This document shows, in pieces, positions 25,388 through 33,407 of a stretch of 64,000 nt of DNA. The translations under genes were made by a program, and so were the position numbers. Each line of letters opens with the position of its first letter. Within the stretch, counting starts at the first letter, position 1. The notes beneath the pieces were generated by a model. That model ran no database searches and had not been told where the DNA came from. It worked only from the letters and a program-made list of their open reading frames with translations. The stretch is from Cryobacterium glucosi. Its GTDB lineage: Bacteria; Actinomycetota; Actinomycetes; Actinomycetales; Microbacteriaceae. The stretch covers positions 1-64,000 of the forward strand of contig NZ_SOFS01000016.1 in NCBI RefSeq assembly GCF_004402235.1, read 5' to 3'.

Positions 25388-27334
25388 TCAGGCGGAGAAG
25401 CTGATCTTGACCTTTGACTTTGGCGGAACGAGCGTTCCCGCAGCTGGGTCCGTCTTCGTCACGATGAAGAAGGAGCCGGCCCCCGGCGTATCCGCAAAGA
25501 GGTTGTAGTCGAGCGTGAGGCCCGCTGCCTCGAGTATCTTCTTGGCGTCGGTCCAGTTCTTGCCGACGACATCCGGAATCGGGATCGGCGCGGGGCCCTT
25601 CGACGTCGTGAGCACGTAGGTGTCTCCGGCGCGGACCGGGCCGTCCTTCTGGGGAGCGGCGCTGACCACGTCTCCCTCGTCGATCGTGTCGCTGTAGACG
25701 GAGTCGCCGGTGGTGGCGAGCAGGCCCTTGTCCTTCAACAGCGACGTCGCCGTGTTCACCGACTTGCCGGAGACGTTCGGCACCGAGCCGAGCGAGGCGA
25801 CGAGGTTGACCTTCATGCCTTCGAAGTACGGGCCGCCCTGGGAGACCTCGGTGCCATCGCTCTCCCGGGTCGCCGACATGACGATGCCGGCGGCGACCTC
25901 GCCGGAGAAGACCTGGTCCACCGTGCCGATCGCGGCGTTCAGCCCCGTGACAGCGGAGGACGCGGCATCCGTGGTGAGGCCGGCGAGCGGGGGAAGCGTG
26001 ATCGGCTGCGGCCCCTGCGATACGTAGAGCGTGACCGCGTTGCCCTTCTTCACGTGGCCGCCTTCGCCGGGGTCGGTGCTCGCGACCAGTCCTGCCGCAA
26101 TGGTTCCGCTGTATTGCTGCGCGAGAGCGGACTGGAGTCCGAGTTCGGCGAGCTGGGCGGCGGCGGCGTCCGGGGCGACGGAGACGAGTGACGGCACCTC
26201 GACCTGTGACCCGGGGCCGCTGCCGAAGTACCAGCCGGTGCCCGTGCCGAGGCCGGCGAGCAGGAGAACGAGCGCGAAGAGCCAGTACCCGCGTACCTTG
26301 CGGCGTCGGGTCTTCGTGCTGAGGAGTTCCGCGTCCTTCGGCGGCTTCACGACGGGCGCGGGCAGCACGGTCGTCGCACCGGGGGCCTGCGCCGCGGCGC
26401 CGAAGATCATGGTGTCGGCATCGGCCTGGGCGGCCGCCGCACCGCTCGGCATCAGCAGGGTCTGCTGCACTCCGGTTTCGCCGTCGAAGGGGCGCATCTG
26501 CTTCTCGACGTCGAGGAGCTGGTCGAGCATGACCTTCGCGTCCCGGGGGCGCTGCTCGGGGTCCCTGGCGGTCGCCCAGCTCACGAGCTCGTCGAGTTCG
26601 TGCGGGACGGTCGTGACGCGCAGGCTCGGCATCGGCACCGTGTCATTGGCGTGCTGGTAGGCGATCTGCATCGGAGCCTCGCCGACGTACGGCTGTTCGC
26701 CGGTGAGCATCTCGTAGGTCATGATCCCGAGGGCGTAGATGTCGCTGCGCGCATCGGCGATACCGCGCGTGACGAGCTCGGGGGAGAGGTAGGCGATCGT
26801 GCCGAGCAGCGCCTGCCCGGTTGCGGTGTTGTTGTTGGCGGCGCGGGCGAGCCCGAAGTCGCCGATCTTGATCCGCCCGTCATCGGCGAGCAGCACGTTC
26901 TCGGGTTTCAGGTCGCGGTGCACGATGCCGGCCTTGTGCGCTGCGGCGAGGCCGGACAGCACCGCCTCGAGGATGTCGATGGTCTGTTCGCTCGTGAGGC
27001 GCCCGTAGTCCTTGAGCAGGTCGCGCAGCGTGATGCCCGGCAGGTACTCCATCACGAGGTACGCCATGTCGGCGTCCTGGCCCTGGTCGTAGACGTTGAC
27101 GACGTTCGGGTGGGCGAGGCGCGCAGCCGAACGGGCCTCCTGGACGAACCGCGCCTTGAAGGCATTGTCGTCGGCAAGGTGGCCGTGCATCACCTTGAGC
27201 GCCACCCGGCGCTCGAGGCGCAGGTCGGTGGCGAGGTAAACGGTCGCCATTCCGCCCCGGGCGATGCGAGAGCGCACCTGATATCGGCCGTCTATCAGAC
27301 GGCCGATCATCGGATCGGCAGGACTATCGCTCAC
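25388..27334 (-). CDS. pknL: PASTA-domain serine/threonine protein kinase (PknL type)
   Basis: This 648-residue membrane kinase senses wall material and phosphorylates regulators. The kinase domain (about 17-280) has the P-loop IARGGMATVY, catalytic lysine VALKVMH (Lys47), HRDLKPEN (139-146), DFG (159-161) and YLSPE. A linker leads to one membrane helix (about 350-371). Four PASTA repeats fill the outside part (about 378-442, 446-515, 518-579 and 585-648). Position beside aroG and the Rv2175c-like gene matches mycobacterial and corynebacterial pknL. Mycobacterial PknL lacks PASTA, whereas the corynebacterial protein has it. The GTG start is preceded by TAGACT at 6 bases and no ribosome-binding site, so it is probably leaderless. 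Confidence 0.9.
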   Translation of the reverse strand: MSDSPADPMIGRLIDGRYQVRSRIARGGMATVYLATDLRLERRVALKVMHGHLADDNAFKARFVQEARSAARLAHPNVVNVYDQGQDADMAYLVMEYLPGITLRDLLKDYGRLTSEQTIDILEAVLSGLAAAHKAGIVHRDLKPENVLLADDGRIKIGDFGLARAANNNTATGQALLGTIAYLSPELVTRGIADARSDIYALGIMTYEMLTGEQPYVGEAPMQIAYQHANDTVPMPSLRVTTVPHELDELVSWATARDPEQRPRDAKVMLDQLLDVEKQMRPFDGETGVQQTLLMPSGAAAAQADADTMIFGAAAQAPGATTVLPAPVVKPPKDAELLSTKTRRRKVRGYWLFALVLLLAGLGTGTGWYFGSGPGSQVEVPSLVSVAPDAAAAQLAELGLQSALAQQYSGTIAAGLVASTDPGEGGHVKKGNAVTLYVSQGPQPITLPPLAGLTTDAASSAVTGLNAAIGTVDQVFSGEVAAGIVMSATRESDGTEVSQGGPYFEGMKVNLVASLGSVPNVSGKSVNTATSLLKDKGLLATTGDSVYSDTIDEGDVVSAAPQKDGPVRAGDTYVLTTSKGPAPIPIPDVVGKNWTDAKKILEAAGLTLDYNLFADTPGAGSFFIVTKTDPAAGTLVPPKSKVKISFSA

Positions 27335-27340
27335 CAGTCG

Positions 27341-27346
27341 AGTCTA
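27341..27346 (-). promoter_or_regulatory. -10 element for leaderless pknL
   Basis: TAGACT on the minus strand lies exactly 6 bases before the kinase GTG, and no Shine-Dalgarno sequence is present. Confidence 0.45.
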
Positions 27347-27394
27347 GGGAGAAGCGGGCAGATCCGCTGCTGGACACTCGCACGGCACGGCTGA

Positions 27395-28711
27395 TCAGCC
27401 GAGTTCGGAGAGCCAAAAACGGGCAGAGGTCTCCCACTTCGCGTAGTAGTCGGGGAAGGCGGAGAGTTGTACGGCCTGCGCCGCCTGGGTGACGGAGAGT
27501 CCGTCCCAGCCGGGAATGTCGAGCAGCCCCCTGGTGACCCCGGGGTTCGGGTTTCCGGCGCCGCCGAAGAACGCCTGGCTCGCCCGGACCGGGTCCATCA
27601 CCTGGTCCGGCGACCCCCACCCCTTGCCTGGGCGCTGCTGGAAGAGTCCGAGTGAGTCCCGGTCGCCGTAGTGGACGTTCCGCAGTCCCGATTCCTGGGC
27701 GGCGGCGACGAGGGCGATGACGAGGCCCTGGTCGTTCACGCCGGCCGCACGGCCGGTCGCCACGATGATCCGGGCGTTGGCGCGCATTTCGTCGGAGAGC
27801 GGCGTGACCTGGCCGAGGACGGCAGTGGGAGCCGGCCCGGGTTCGGGCGCCGGCAACGGGGTGACGGACGCCGTGGCGACCGATTCCGCCGCGGGCGCGG
27901 GGATCGAGAGCTGCTGGCCGGGGTAGATGATGCTCGACCAGCCGAGGTTGTTCGCCTGCAGGATCGCGCGGATGGACACTCCGGCGGCTGCCGCGATCGT
28001 CGAGACGGTTTCTCCCGTTGCGATCGTGTGACTCGCGCCGGGCGCGGCGGTCGTCGCGCTGACGAGCGCAACAGCCGGGGCCGCTGCTGCCGGGGCCGAA
28101 CCGGTGGGAATGACGAGGGCCTGGCCCGGAAAGATGATACTCGCCCTGTCGAGGCCGTTGGCGCTCAGCACGGCCGCGACCGCGATGCCGTGCGCGGCCG
28201 CTATCCCGCTGATGGTGTCGCCCGTCACGATCGTGTAGCGCGTGAGTTCACTGGCAACCGGCGTGGGGGCAGGGGCCGCTGCCGGGGCGGCACCCTCGGC
28301 GAGGGTGAGTTGCTGGCCGGGGAAGATCTTCGTCGACCAGCTCAGCCCGTTGCTCGCGAGGACGGCAGCGGTCGAGAGCCCGAACCTGCTCGCGATGCCG
28401 CTCACGGTGTCGCCGGCGACGACCGTGTACTGGTTCGGTGCAGCCTCGGCCTGCACGCGTTGCGCAGGGGCGCTGGTCCCAGCGGATGCCGGCAGCTGCG
28501 CCGGGTTCTTGAGCGGCTTCCGGCTCAGGGAGGCTGCCTCGGCGGGCGACGCAAGATTGAGACCGATGGCGACCGTGCACGCCACGGCGAGCGGCAGGGC
28601 CGCGAACATGCCGAGCGCGCGGGAACGGATGGCCGAGGACTTGCGGGGCCTGGCGGGGACGAGCTCGCCACTGGCCGGCGGTCGAACGATCCTGTTGGAC
28701 TGTGCTGACAT
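27395..28711 (-). CDS. Secreted LysM protein with C-terminal transglycosylase-like domain
   Basis: This 438-residue exported protein probably acts on peptidoglycan. A basic N-terminus and a hydrophobic segment (about 33-57, ending PAEAA) form a signal peptide or anchor. Three LysM peptidoglycan-binding repeats follow (about 95-137, 158-202 and 227-271), each with a GDT(V/I)SGIA or GETVSTIA core and a PGQ end. They are separated by Ala/Pro linkers. The C-terminal 135 residues contain AAAQESGLRNVHYGDRDSLG and LFQQRPGKGWGS, a lysozyme-like domain found in many actinobacterial wall proteins, with Glu340 as candidate catalytic residue. ATG 28711 was chosen for GGAG just upstream. The adjacent PASTA kinase may regulate wall turnover. 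Confidence 0.82.
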   Translation of the reverse strand: MSAQSNRIVRPPASGELVPARPRKSSAIRSRALGMFAALPLAVACTVAIGLNLASPAEAASLSRKPLKNPAQLPASAGTSAPAQRVQAEAAPNQYTVVAGDTVSGIASRFGLSTAAVLASNGLSWSTKIFPGQQLTLAEGAAPAAAPAPTPVASELTRYTIVTGDTISGIAAAHGIAVAAVLSANGLDRASIIFPGQALVIPTGSAPAAAAPAVALVSATTAAPGASHTIATGETVSTIAAAAGVSIRAILQANNLGWSSIIYPGQQLSIPAPAAESVATASVTPLPAPEPGPAPTAVLGQVTPLSDEMRANARIIVATGRAAGVNDQGLVIALVAAAQESGLRNVHYGDRDSLGLFQQRPGKGWGSPDQVMDPVRASQAFFGGAGNPNPGVTRGLLDIPGWDGLSVTQAAQAVQLSAFPDYYAKWETSARFWLSELG

Positions 28712-28948
28712 GACGCTCCATTCAGATTGGTCTGACACTCAGATGCTGTCGAGCCGAAAACCGCCGCCCGAGCTTGAGACTGGCTACAACCTTCACCGTG
28801 TCCACGAGCGTTAACTTGTCCACGACCTTCAACGTTTTCACACATGACTGCCGGAGTCAATCGGTATGACCCCCATCCGGGCCGCACGGAGCGCGCACCG
28901 GGGCATCCGGTGTTTGAAGTGGCCCGGGAATCATGGGAGGCTTGGAGG

Positions 28949-29290
28949 GTGACCGATTCGTTTTCAGATCAACCCTGGCTGACCATCCCCGACCTCGTTT
29001 CCCTGCTCGGGACCAGTCAAAGCCGGGTTCGCCAACTCATCGATGACAAGCAGCTCCTCGCGATCCGCCGGAACGGTGTGATCTCGGTGCCGGCCGCATT
29101 CGTCAAGGACGGTTCCCCGCTCCCTGAACTCCGCGGCACCCTGATCGTGCTCGCCGATGACGGCTTCACCGACGAGCAGGCCATGCAGTGGCTGCTCGAG
29201 GTCGACGACAGCCTCGGTGTCCCGCCGATCCAGGCACTTCTCGCCGGTCGTAAGGCCGAGGTCCGCCGCGTCGCCCAGGCGCTCGCCTAG
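28949..29290 (+). CDS. Rv2175c-like helix-turn-helix DNA-binding protein
   Basis: The 113-residue protein has a winged-helix-like N-terminus (WLTIPDLVSLLGTSQSRVRQ, then LIDDKQLLAIRRNG) and a C-terminal dimer-type region with LADDGFTDEQAMQWLLEVDD. It matches Rv2175c of Mycobacterium tuberculosis, a DNA-binding substrate of PknL. The kinase gene here is 1.6 kb away, so regulation by phosphorylation is plausible. GTG was chosen for the GGAGG 8-12 bases upstream. A start 35 codons earlier is open, but its extra residues look unlike the family. The 237-bp upstream gap has TGTCCACGA twice, 18 bp apart (28799 and 28817), of unknown meaning. Confidence 0.8.
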   Translation: MTDSFSDQPWLTIPDLVSLLGTSQSRVRQLIDDKQLLAIRRNGVISVPAAFVKDGSPLPELRGTLIVLADDGFTDEQAMQWLLEVDDSLGVPPIQALLAGRKAEVRRVAQALA

Positions 29291-29314
29291 CCACAGGTTC
29301 GACCCCGGGCCCAG

Positions 29315-29348
29315 TTCACACGGCGAGCCCCTTCACACGGCGAGCCCC
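29315..29348. repeat. 17-bp tandem duplication at a convergent junction
   Basis: TTCACACGGCGAGCCCC occurs twice, head to tail and identical. GGCTCGCCCC also occurs twice just after (29351 and 29367). Confidence 0.85.
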
Positions 29349-29358
29349 TCGGCTCGCC
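29339..29358. terminator. GC-rich hairpin between convergent genes
   Basis: GGCGAGCC-CCTC-GGCTCGCC is a perfect 8-bp stem with a 4-base loop. It lies between the 3' ends of the Rv2175c-like gene and the prenyl synthase gene. There is no T run; it probably stops transcription in both directions. Confidence 0.5.
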
Positions 29359-29380
29359 CCGCTCCCGGCTCGCCCCGGTC

Positions 29381-30469
29381 TCAGAACGACCGGCGTGTCA
29401 CGGTTTCGGCGAGCCTCTCGAGCTGGTCCCGCATGTCGGGGGCGATCGGAGAGGCGTGGAGCGCGCCGCGCGCATCCGCGACCTGGTCCGTGATGAGCGT
29501 CTCGACGCTCTCGACGGCTCCGCTGGCCCTGATGAGTTCCTGCAGCGACAGGATCTGGGCCGCGTCGAGCCCCGGGTCTCCGAGGAGTCCGTCGAGGTAC
29601 TCCCGCGCGGCCGGTTCGAGCGCGCGCCTGGCGAGTGCGATGAGCACGGTGCGCTTGCCCTCCCGCAGGTCGTCACCGCTCGGTTTGCCCGTCACGGCCG
29701 CGTCGCCGAACACTCCGAGCAGGTCGTCGCGGAGCTGGTATGCGATGCCGAGCGGAAGCCCGAAGGCGCGCAACGCGTCGAGGTGGTCCGTGTCGGCGCC
29801 CGCGAGTGCCGCCCCGATGACGAGGGGAGCCTGGACGCTGTACTTCGCGGACTTGAAGACGATGACCCGCATGGCGCGTTCGAGCAACTCTTCCTCCTGC
29901 TGCACGAGCCAGGCCCTTTCCTCGAGGATGTCGAGGTACTGACCGGCTGTCACCTCCGTGCGCATCTGGTTGAATTCGTGGCGACCGAGCCTGGCCGCCA
30001 CAGGATCTGCGGAGGCCTGGAGGCCCTCGTCGAGGAGCTCGTCGCTCCACCCGAGGAGCAGGTCCCCGAGAAGGATGGCGGAGGCCCGACCGAACTCGAC
30101 AGGAGCGCCGGCCCAGCCGCCCGTGGCATGCAGGGATTCGAAGAGTTTATGGGCGGATGCCGAACCCCTGCGGGTGTCCGAATTGTCGATGATGTCGTCG
30201 TGGACGAGGGCGGCGGCATGGAAGATTTCGAGGGCGGCGGCCGCCGCGATGACCGGCGCGGAATCGAGTGCGTCCGAACCGGGGACGCTCTGCCAGCCCT
30301 GGTGGCAGAACTGGGCCCGGAAGCGCTTACCACCGCTGAGAAACTGCCGTGAGAAGTTCACCAGCGCGCTAAGATCCGGGCTGACAGTAGTCACAATTAG
30401 TTGACGGGTTTTCAGGAATTTGTCGATGCGAGTTTGAACCAGATCGACCAGTTGATTGCTTTCAGCCAC
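29381..30469 (-). CDS. Polyprenyl diphosphate synthase (IdsA2-like)
   Basis: This 362-residue trans-prenyltransferase makes a short or medium polyprenyl diphosphate. It has GGKRFRAQF, the first aspartate-rich motif HDDIIDNSDTRRG and the second, LRDDLLGVFGD, then KPSGDDLREGKRT. It resembles mycobacterial IdsA2 (Rv2173), which lies in the same neighbourhood as pknL and Rv2175c. Since CrtE serves carotenoids, this enzyme may supply quinone side chains or another lipid; product length cannot be read reliably. The GTG start is preceded by TAGGCT at 6 bases. Confidence 0.9.
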   Translation of the reverse strand: MAESNQLVDLVQTRIDKFLKTRQLIVTTVSPDLSALVNFSRQFLSGGKRFRAQFCHQGWQSVPGSDALDSAPVIAAAAALEIFHAAALVHDDIIDNSDTRRGSASAHKLFESLHATGGWAGAPVEFGRASAILLGDLLLGWSDELLDEGLQASADPVAARLGRHEFNQMRTEVTAGQYLDILEERAWLVQQEEELLERAMRVIVFKSAKYSVQAPLVIGAALAGADTDHLDALRAFGLPLGIAYQLRDDLLGVFGDAAVTGKPSGDDLREGKRTVLIALARRALEPAAREYLDGLLGDPGLDAAQILSLQELIRASGAVESVETLITDQVADARGALHASPIAPDMRDQLERLAETVTRRSF

Positions 30470-30475
30470 CCGCCT

Positions 30476-30481
30476 AGCCTA
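30476..30481 (-). promoter_or_regulatory. -10 element for leaderless prenyl synthase gene
   Basis: TAGGCT on the minus strand is separated by 6 bases (AGGCGG) from the GTG start. The spacer could also serve as a weak ribosome-binding site if the transcript began further upstream. Confidence 0.4.
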
Positions 30482-30539
30482 GCTATCGCGGCGGGGCTAG
30501 AATTGGGATTCACCGGTGATCCTACAGAGGAGGAATAAG

Positions 30540-30950
30540 ATGCCGCTTTCGGAACAAGAGCAGCGACTCCTTGAAGAGATGGAGCGCGGGCTCTACCACA
30601 ACGACTCCGACTTCGTCGCGACCGTTGGCGGTTCATCGCTTCGCCCGAACTACCGCTCGATCGCCCTCGGCGTTCTCGCGGTCGTCGCCGGTATCGGGGG
30701 ACTGATCGCCGGAGTCGCAGTGCAGCAGCTGTGGCTCGGAATCCTCGGCTTCGTCGTCATGTTCGCAGGGGTATTGCTCGCCACGTCACCGGGCAAGGCC
30801 GCCCGCAGGCTGTCGTCCTCCGGCTTCTCATCCTCCGGCACGTCACCGTCCGGGACGAGCGGGTCACGCCCGTCGGGTTCCGGCAAGTCCGGCCGCGGGT
30901 TCATGGACCGTCTCAATGACCGTTGGGATCGACGCCAGGACGGCAACTAG
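30540..30950 (+). CDS. DUF3040 membrane protein
   Basis: This 136-residue protein starts MPLSEQEQRLLEEMERGLY, the hallmark of DUF3040, a small actinobacterial family encoded just before mraZ. Two adjacent hydrophobic segments (about 42-62 and 65-83) form a membrane hairpin. The C-terminal third is a Ser/Gly-rich, flexible, basic tail ending RLNDRWDRRQDGN. Its function is unknown; position suggests a link to wall or division control. A very strong AGAGGAGGAATA precedes the ATG. A perfect terminator follows 48 bp after the stop. Confidence 0.85.
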   Translation: MPLSEQEQRLLEEMERGLYHNDSDFVATVGGSSLRPNYRSIALGVLAVVAGIGGLIAGVAVQQLWLGILGFVVMFAGVLLATSPGKAARRLSSSGFSSSGTSPSGTSGSRPSGSGKSGRGFMDRLNDRWDRRQDGN

Positions 30951-30998
30951 CCCTTCGGCTCCCATCCTCCACAGCACGACCGAAACTTCACAAAAGCA

Positions 30999-31026
30999 GG
31001 GCCGATCACAGATCGGCCCTTTTTTT
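30999..31026 (+). terminator. Rho-independent terminator after DUF3040 gene
   Basis: GGGCCGATC-ACA-GATCGGCCC is a perfect 9-bp stem with a 3-base loop followed by seven T. This is the only textbook intrinsic terminator recognised in the window. It isolates the dcw cluster from upstream transcription. Confidence 0.93.
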
Positions 31027-31145
31027 GTGCCCAAAATCGACTCTCGACCCCGCTCGCCCTTGGATTTCCCTCCACCCATCACTTAGCCTGTTCATCTGGT
31101 ATTTTTCTAGAAATTTACTCGTTGATCGTGGCATTTCCCGTTTTC

Positions 31146-31173
31146 GTGGTCCAAAGTGGAGTAAAGTGGAGTA
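31146..31173 (+). promoter_or_regulatory. MraZ operator: three direct repeats, 10-bp spacing
   Basis: GTGGT (31146), GTGGA (31156) and GTGGA (31166) begin exactly 10 bp apart; the last two lie in identical AAGTGGAGTA units. MraZ rings bind such evenly spaced TGG-containing boxes upstream of their own operon. The repeats lie 36-63 bp before the mraZ ATG. A clear -10 box was not resolved. Confidence 0.85.
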
Positions 31174-31208
31174 ACACCTGAACTTGGCCGGAAGAGAAGG
31201 GGTGATGA

Positions 31209-31640
31209 ATGTTCCTCGGGACCTATGCCCCCAAGCTCGACGACAAGGGACGCGTCATCCTCCCCGCGAAGTTCCGTGAGCAGTTGTCCACCGGCATCGT
31301 GATGACCCGCGGCCAGGAGCACTGCCTCTACGTCTTCACGACCCGGGCGTTCGAGGAACTGCACGAAAAGATCAAGCAGGCCCCGATCACGAGCAAGCAG
31401 GGCCGTGACTTCCTCCGGGTCTTCACCTCCGGAGCCAGTGCGGAAACTCCCGACAGCCAGAACCGCGTCACCATCCCCGCCAACCTCCGCAGCTATGCCG
31501 GCCTCGACCGCGAACTCACGGTGATCGGTGCGGGCGACCGTGTCGAGATCTGGGACACCGAGGCCTGGGACCTGTACCTCGCCGAACAGGAAACCTCGTT
31601 CGCCAACACCACGGAGGAGGTGATTCCGGGACTCTTCTAG
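31209..31640 (+). CDS. mraZ: Transcriptional regulator MraZ
   Basis: MraZ is a ring-forming DNA-binding protein that represses or tunes the dcw operon. The 143-residue protein has the two SpoVT/AbrB-like repeats: [20 protein letters not shown] at the start and [17 protein letters not shown] (about residues 78-94), each with the DXXGR or DXQNR core. The length is normal. ATG is preceded by GAAGGGG. It is the first gene of the dcw cluster, directly behind three MraZ-type boxes. Confidence 0.96.
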   Translation: MFLGTYAPKLDDKGRVILPAKFREQLSTGIVMTRGQEHCLYVFTTRAFEELHEKIKQAPITSKQGRDFLRVFTSGASAETPDSQNRVTIPANLRSYAGLDRELTVIGAGDRVEIWDTEAWDLYLAEQETSFANTTEEVIPGLF

Positions 31641-31738
31641 AACCTGGCGCCTGACTCCCAGCCGTACGCCCTGACACACTTCCCCGGTGCCAGGACTGCC
31701 GGATGGGGATCAGGATCCAGGAACTACTCCCCGGGACC

Positions 31739-32692
31739 ATGAACATCGACGAAATCCATACCCCCGTACTGCTCGAACGCTGTGTCGAGCTCCTCGCGCC
31801 GGCCCTGAACCAGCCCGGCGCCGTGCTCGTCGACGCGACCCTCGGCATGGCCGGGCACTCCGAGGCCTTCCTGACCCGCTTCCCAGGACTCACCCTCGTC
31901 GGCCTCGACCGTGACCTCGAGGCGCTCTCGATCGCCGAGGAGCGCCTCAAGCCGTTCCGCGACCGGATCCACCTCGTGCACACCGTCTACGACGGCATCC
32001 AGGACGCCCTCGACTCCCTCGGCATCGAAGAGGTCCAGGGCGTGTTCTTCGACCTCGGAGTCTCCTCGCTCCAGCTCGACCGGGTCGAACGCGGCTTCTC
32101 GTACTCCAAGGACGCTCCGCTCGACATGCGGATGGACAACACGAGCGACCTGACGGCGGAGCACATCCTCGCGACGTACAGCGAGTCCGAACTGCGCCGG
32201 ATCTTCCACGAGTACGGCGAAGAGAAACTCGCGGCACGCTACGCCAAGGCCATCGTCGAGGCTCGGTCCACCGCCCCTCTCGTCCGCTCGGCCGAGCTCG
32301 TCGCGATCCTCACGAAGGTCACCCCCGTCGTCGTCCAGCGCACCGGACACCCGGCGAAGCGGGTCTTCCAGGCCCTGCGCATCGAGGTCAACCAGGAACT
32401 CTCCGTTCTCGAACGCGCGATCCCCGCCGCCCTCGATGCCGTCGCCGTGCACGGCCGGATCGTCGTGGAGGCCTACCAGTCGCTCGAGGACCGGATCGTC
32501 AAGAAGGCGCTCGCCCGGGCATCCACCTCGAGCGCCCCCGCCGGCCTGCCCATCGAGCTGCCGGAACACAAGCCACTGTTCACACAGTTGATCCGGGGCG
32601 CCGAACTCGCCTCGGAAGAAGAAAAGGCGAGAAACCCCCGTGCGACGTCGGTCAGACTTCGCGCCGCCGAGCGACTGAGGAGAGCCGGATGA
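31739..32692 (+). CDS. rsmH: 16S rRNA m4C1402 methyltransferase RsmH
   Basis: RsmH (MraW) methylates N4 of cytidine 1402 in 16S rRNA using S-adenosylmethionine. The 317-residue protein has HTPVLLERC at the start, [16 protein letters not shown] as the SAM-binding loop, [20 protein letters not shown], and the C-terminal [12 protein letters not shown] and SLEDRIVK blocks. I chose the ATG giving [10 protein letters not shown], as homologues start there. An ATG 12 codons earlier (31703) is open, and neither has a strong ribosome-binding site. The stop overlaps ftsL as ATGA. Confidence 0.93.
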   Translation: MNIDEIHTPVLLERCVELLAPALNQPGAVLVDATLGMAGHSEAFLTRFPGLTLVGLDRDLEALSIAEERLKPFRDRIHLVHTVYDGIQDALDSLGIEEVQGVFFDLGVSSLQLDRVERGFSYSKDAPLDMRMDNTSDLTAEHILATYSESELRRIFHEYGEEKLAARYAKAIVEARSTAPLVRSAELVAILTKVTPVVVQRTGHPAKRVFQALRIEVNQELSVLERAIPAALDAVAVHGRIVVEAYQSLEDRIVKKALARASTSSAPAGLPIELPEHKPLFTQLIRGAELASEEEKARNPRATSVRLRAAERLRRAG

Positions 32693-33342
32693 GCGACAAT
32701 CTCGCACGCGTGCTGCGACCGAACTGGGAAAGTGCCCCCCGGCACGACACCCCCGACCAGAAACCGCTGGACGCTCCGGCAGGCCAGCCAGGCTCGCGGC
32801 TTCGCCACATCGAGATCGTCGCAACGCGCAGCCAGCGCCGGGCACGACCCAAGATCGCCTTCGCCCTGTCCGCCGTCGCCGGGGTCGCGGTGATCATTGT
32901 CGCGCAGCTCCTGCTGAGCGTCGGAATCTCGCAGGGCGCGTACGAGGTGTCCCGCCTGCAGGCCAGCCAGACGGAACTCAGCCGCACCGCCGACAGCGTC
33001 ACGGAGGACCTCGTCCGGGTCTCCTCCCCGCAGAGCCTCGCGGCCAACGCCGAGGCCATCGGCATGATCAGCAACTCCAACCCGGTCTACCTGCGCCTCT
33101 CCGACTCCGCAGTGCTCGGCGCCCCGAGTTCCGCAACGGGCAGTCAGGCCGGTGCGGCGAGTCTCGTGCCGAACGCGCTGCTCACCGGCGTACCTTTGGT
33201 GACACAGCCAGCCCAGGCCACCGGGCAGGGCGCGAGCGTCGCCGGCGCCGCGACGTCACCAGCCACCACGACCGCCCCGACAACCTCAACCGCCGCCGTG
33301 CCAGCCCCTGGCGCCGGACTCCCGACGCCCACGACTCGCTAG
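32689..33342 (+). CDS. ftsL: FtsL-like division protein
   Basis: This 217-residue bitopic membrane protein sits between rsmH and ftsI, the usual place of ftsL. About 55 cytoplasmic residues lead to one membrane helix (about 56-80). A heptad-like stretch follows ([20 protein letters not shown]), matching the septum-forming coiled coil that pairs with FtsB. The last 80 residues are low complexity, rich in Ala, Thr and Pro, and outside the cell. Sequence conservation in this family is low, so the call rests on position, topology and coil. It is translationally coupled to rsmH. Confidence 0.82.
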   Translation: MSDNLARVLRPNWESAPRHDTPDQKPLDAPAGQPGSRLRHIEIVATRSQRRARPKIAFALSAVAGVAVIIVAQLLLSVGISQGAYEVSRLQASQTELSRTADSVTEDLVRVSSPQSLAANAEAIGMISNSNPVYLRLSDSAVLGAPSSATGSQAGAASLVPNALLTGVPLVTQPAQATGQGASVAGAATSPATTTAPTTSTAAVPAPGAGLPTPTTR

Positions 33343-33407
33343 AACGCATTCCCGCACGAGCCGGGGTGCCACAACCGCGGCCCCGTCCGCAGTAAGGAAC
33401 CGAAACT

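Noticed and set aside
28844-28948. 35-codon N-terminal extension of the Rv2175c-like protein
   Set aside because: The residues are unlike the family and GGAGG sits right before the internal GTG.
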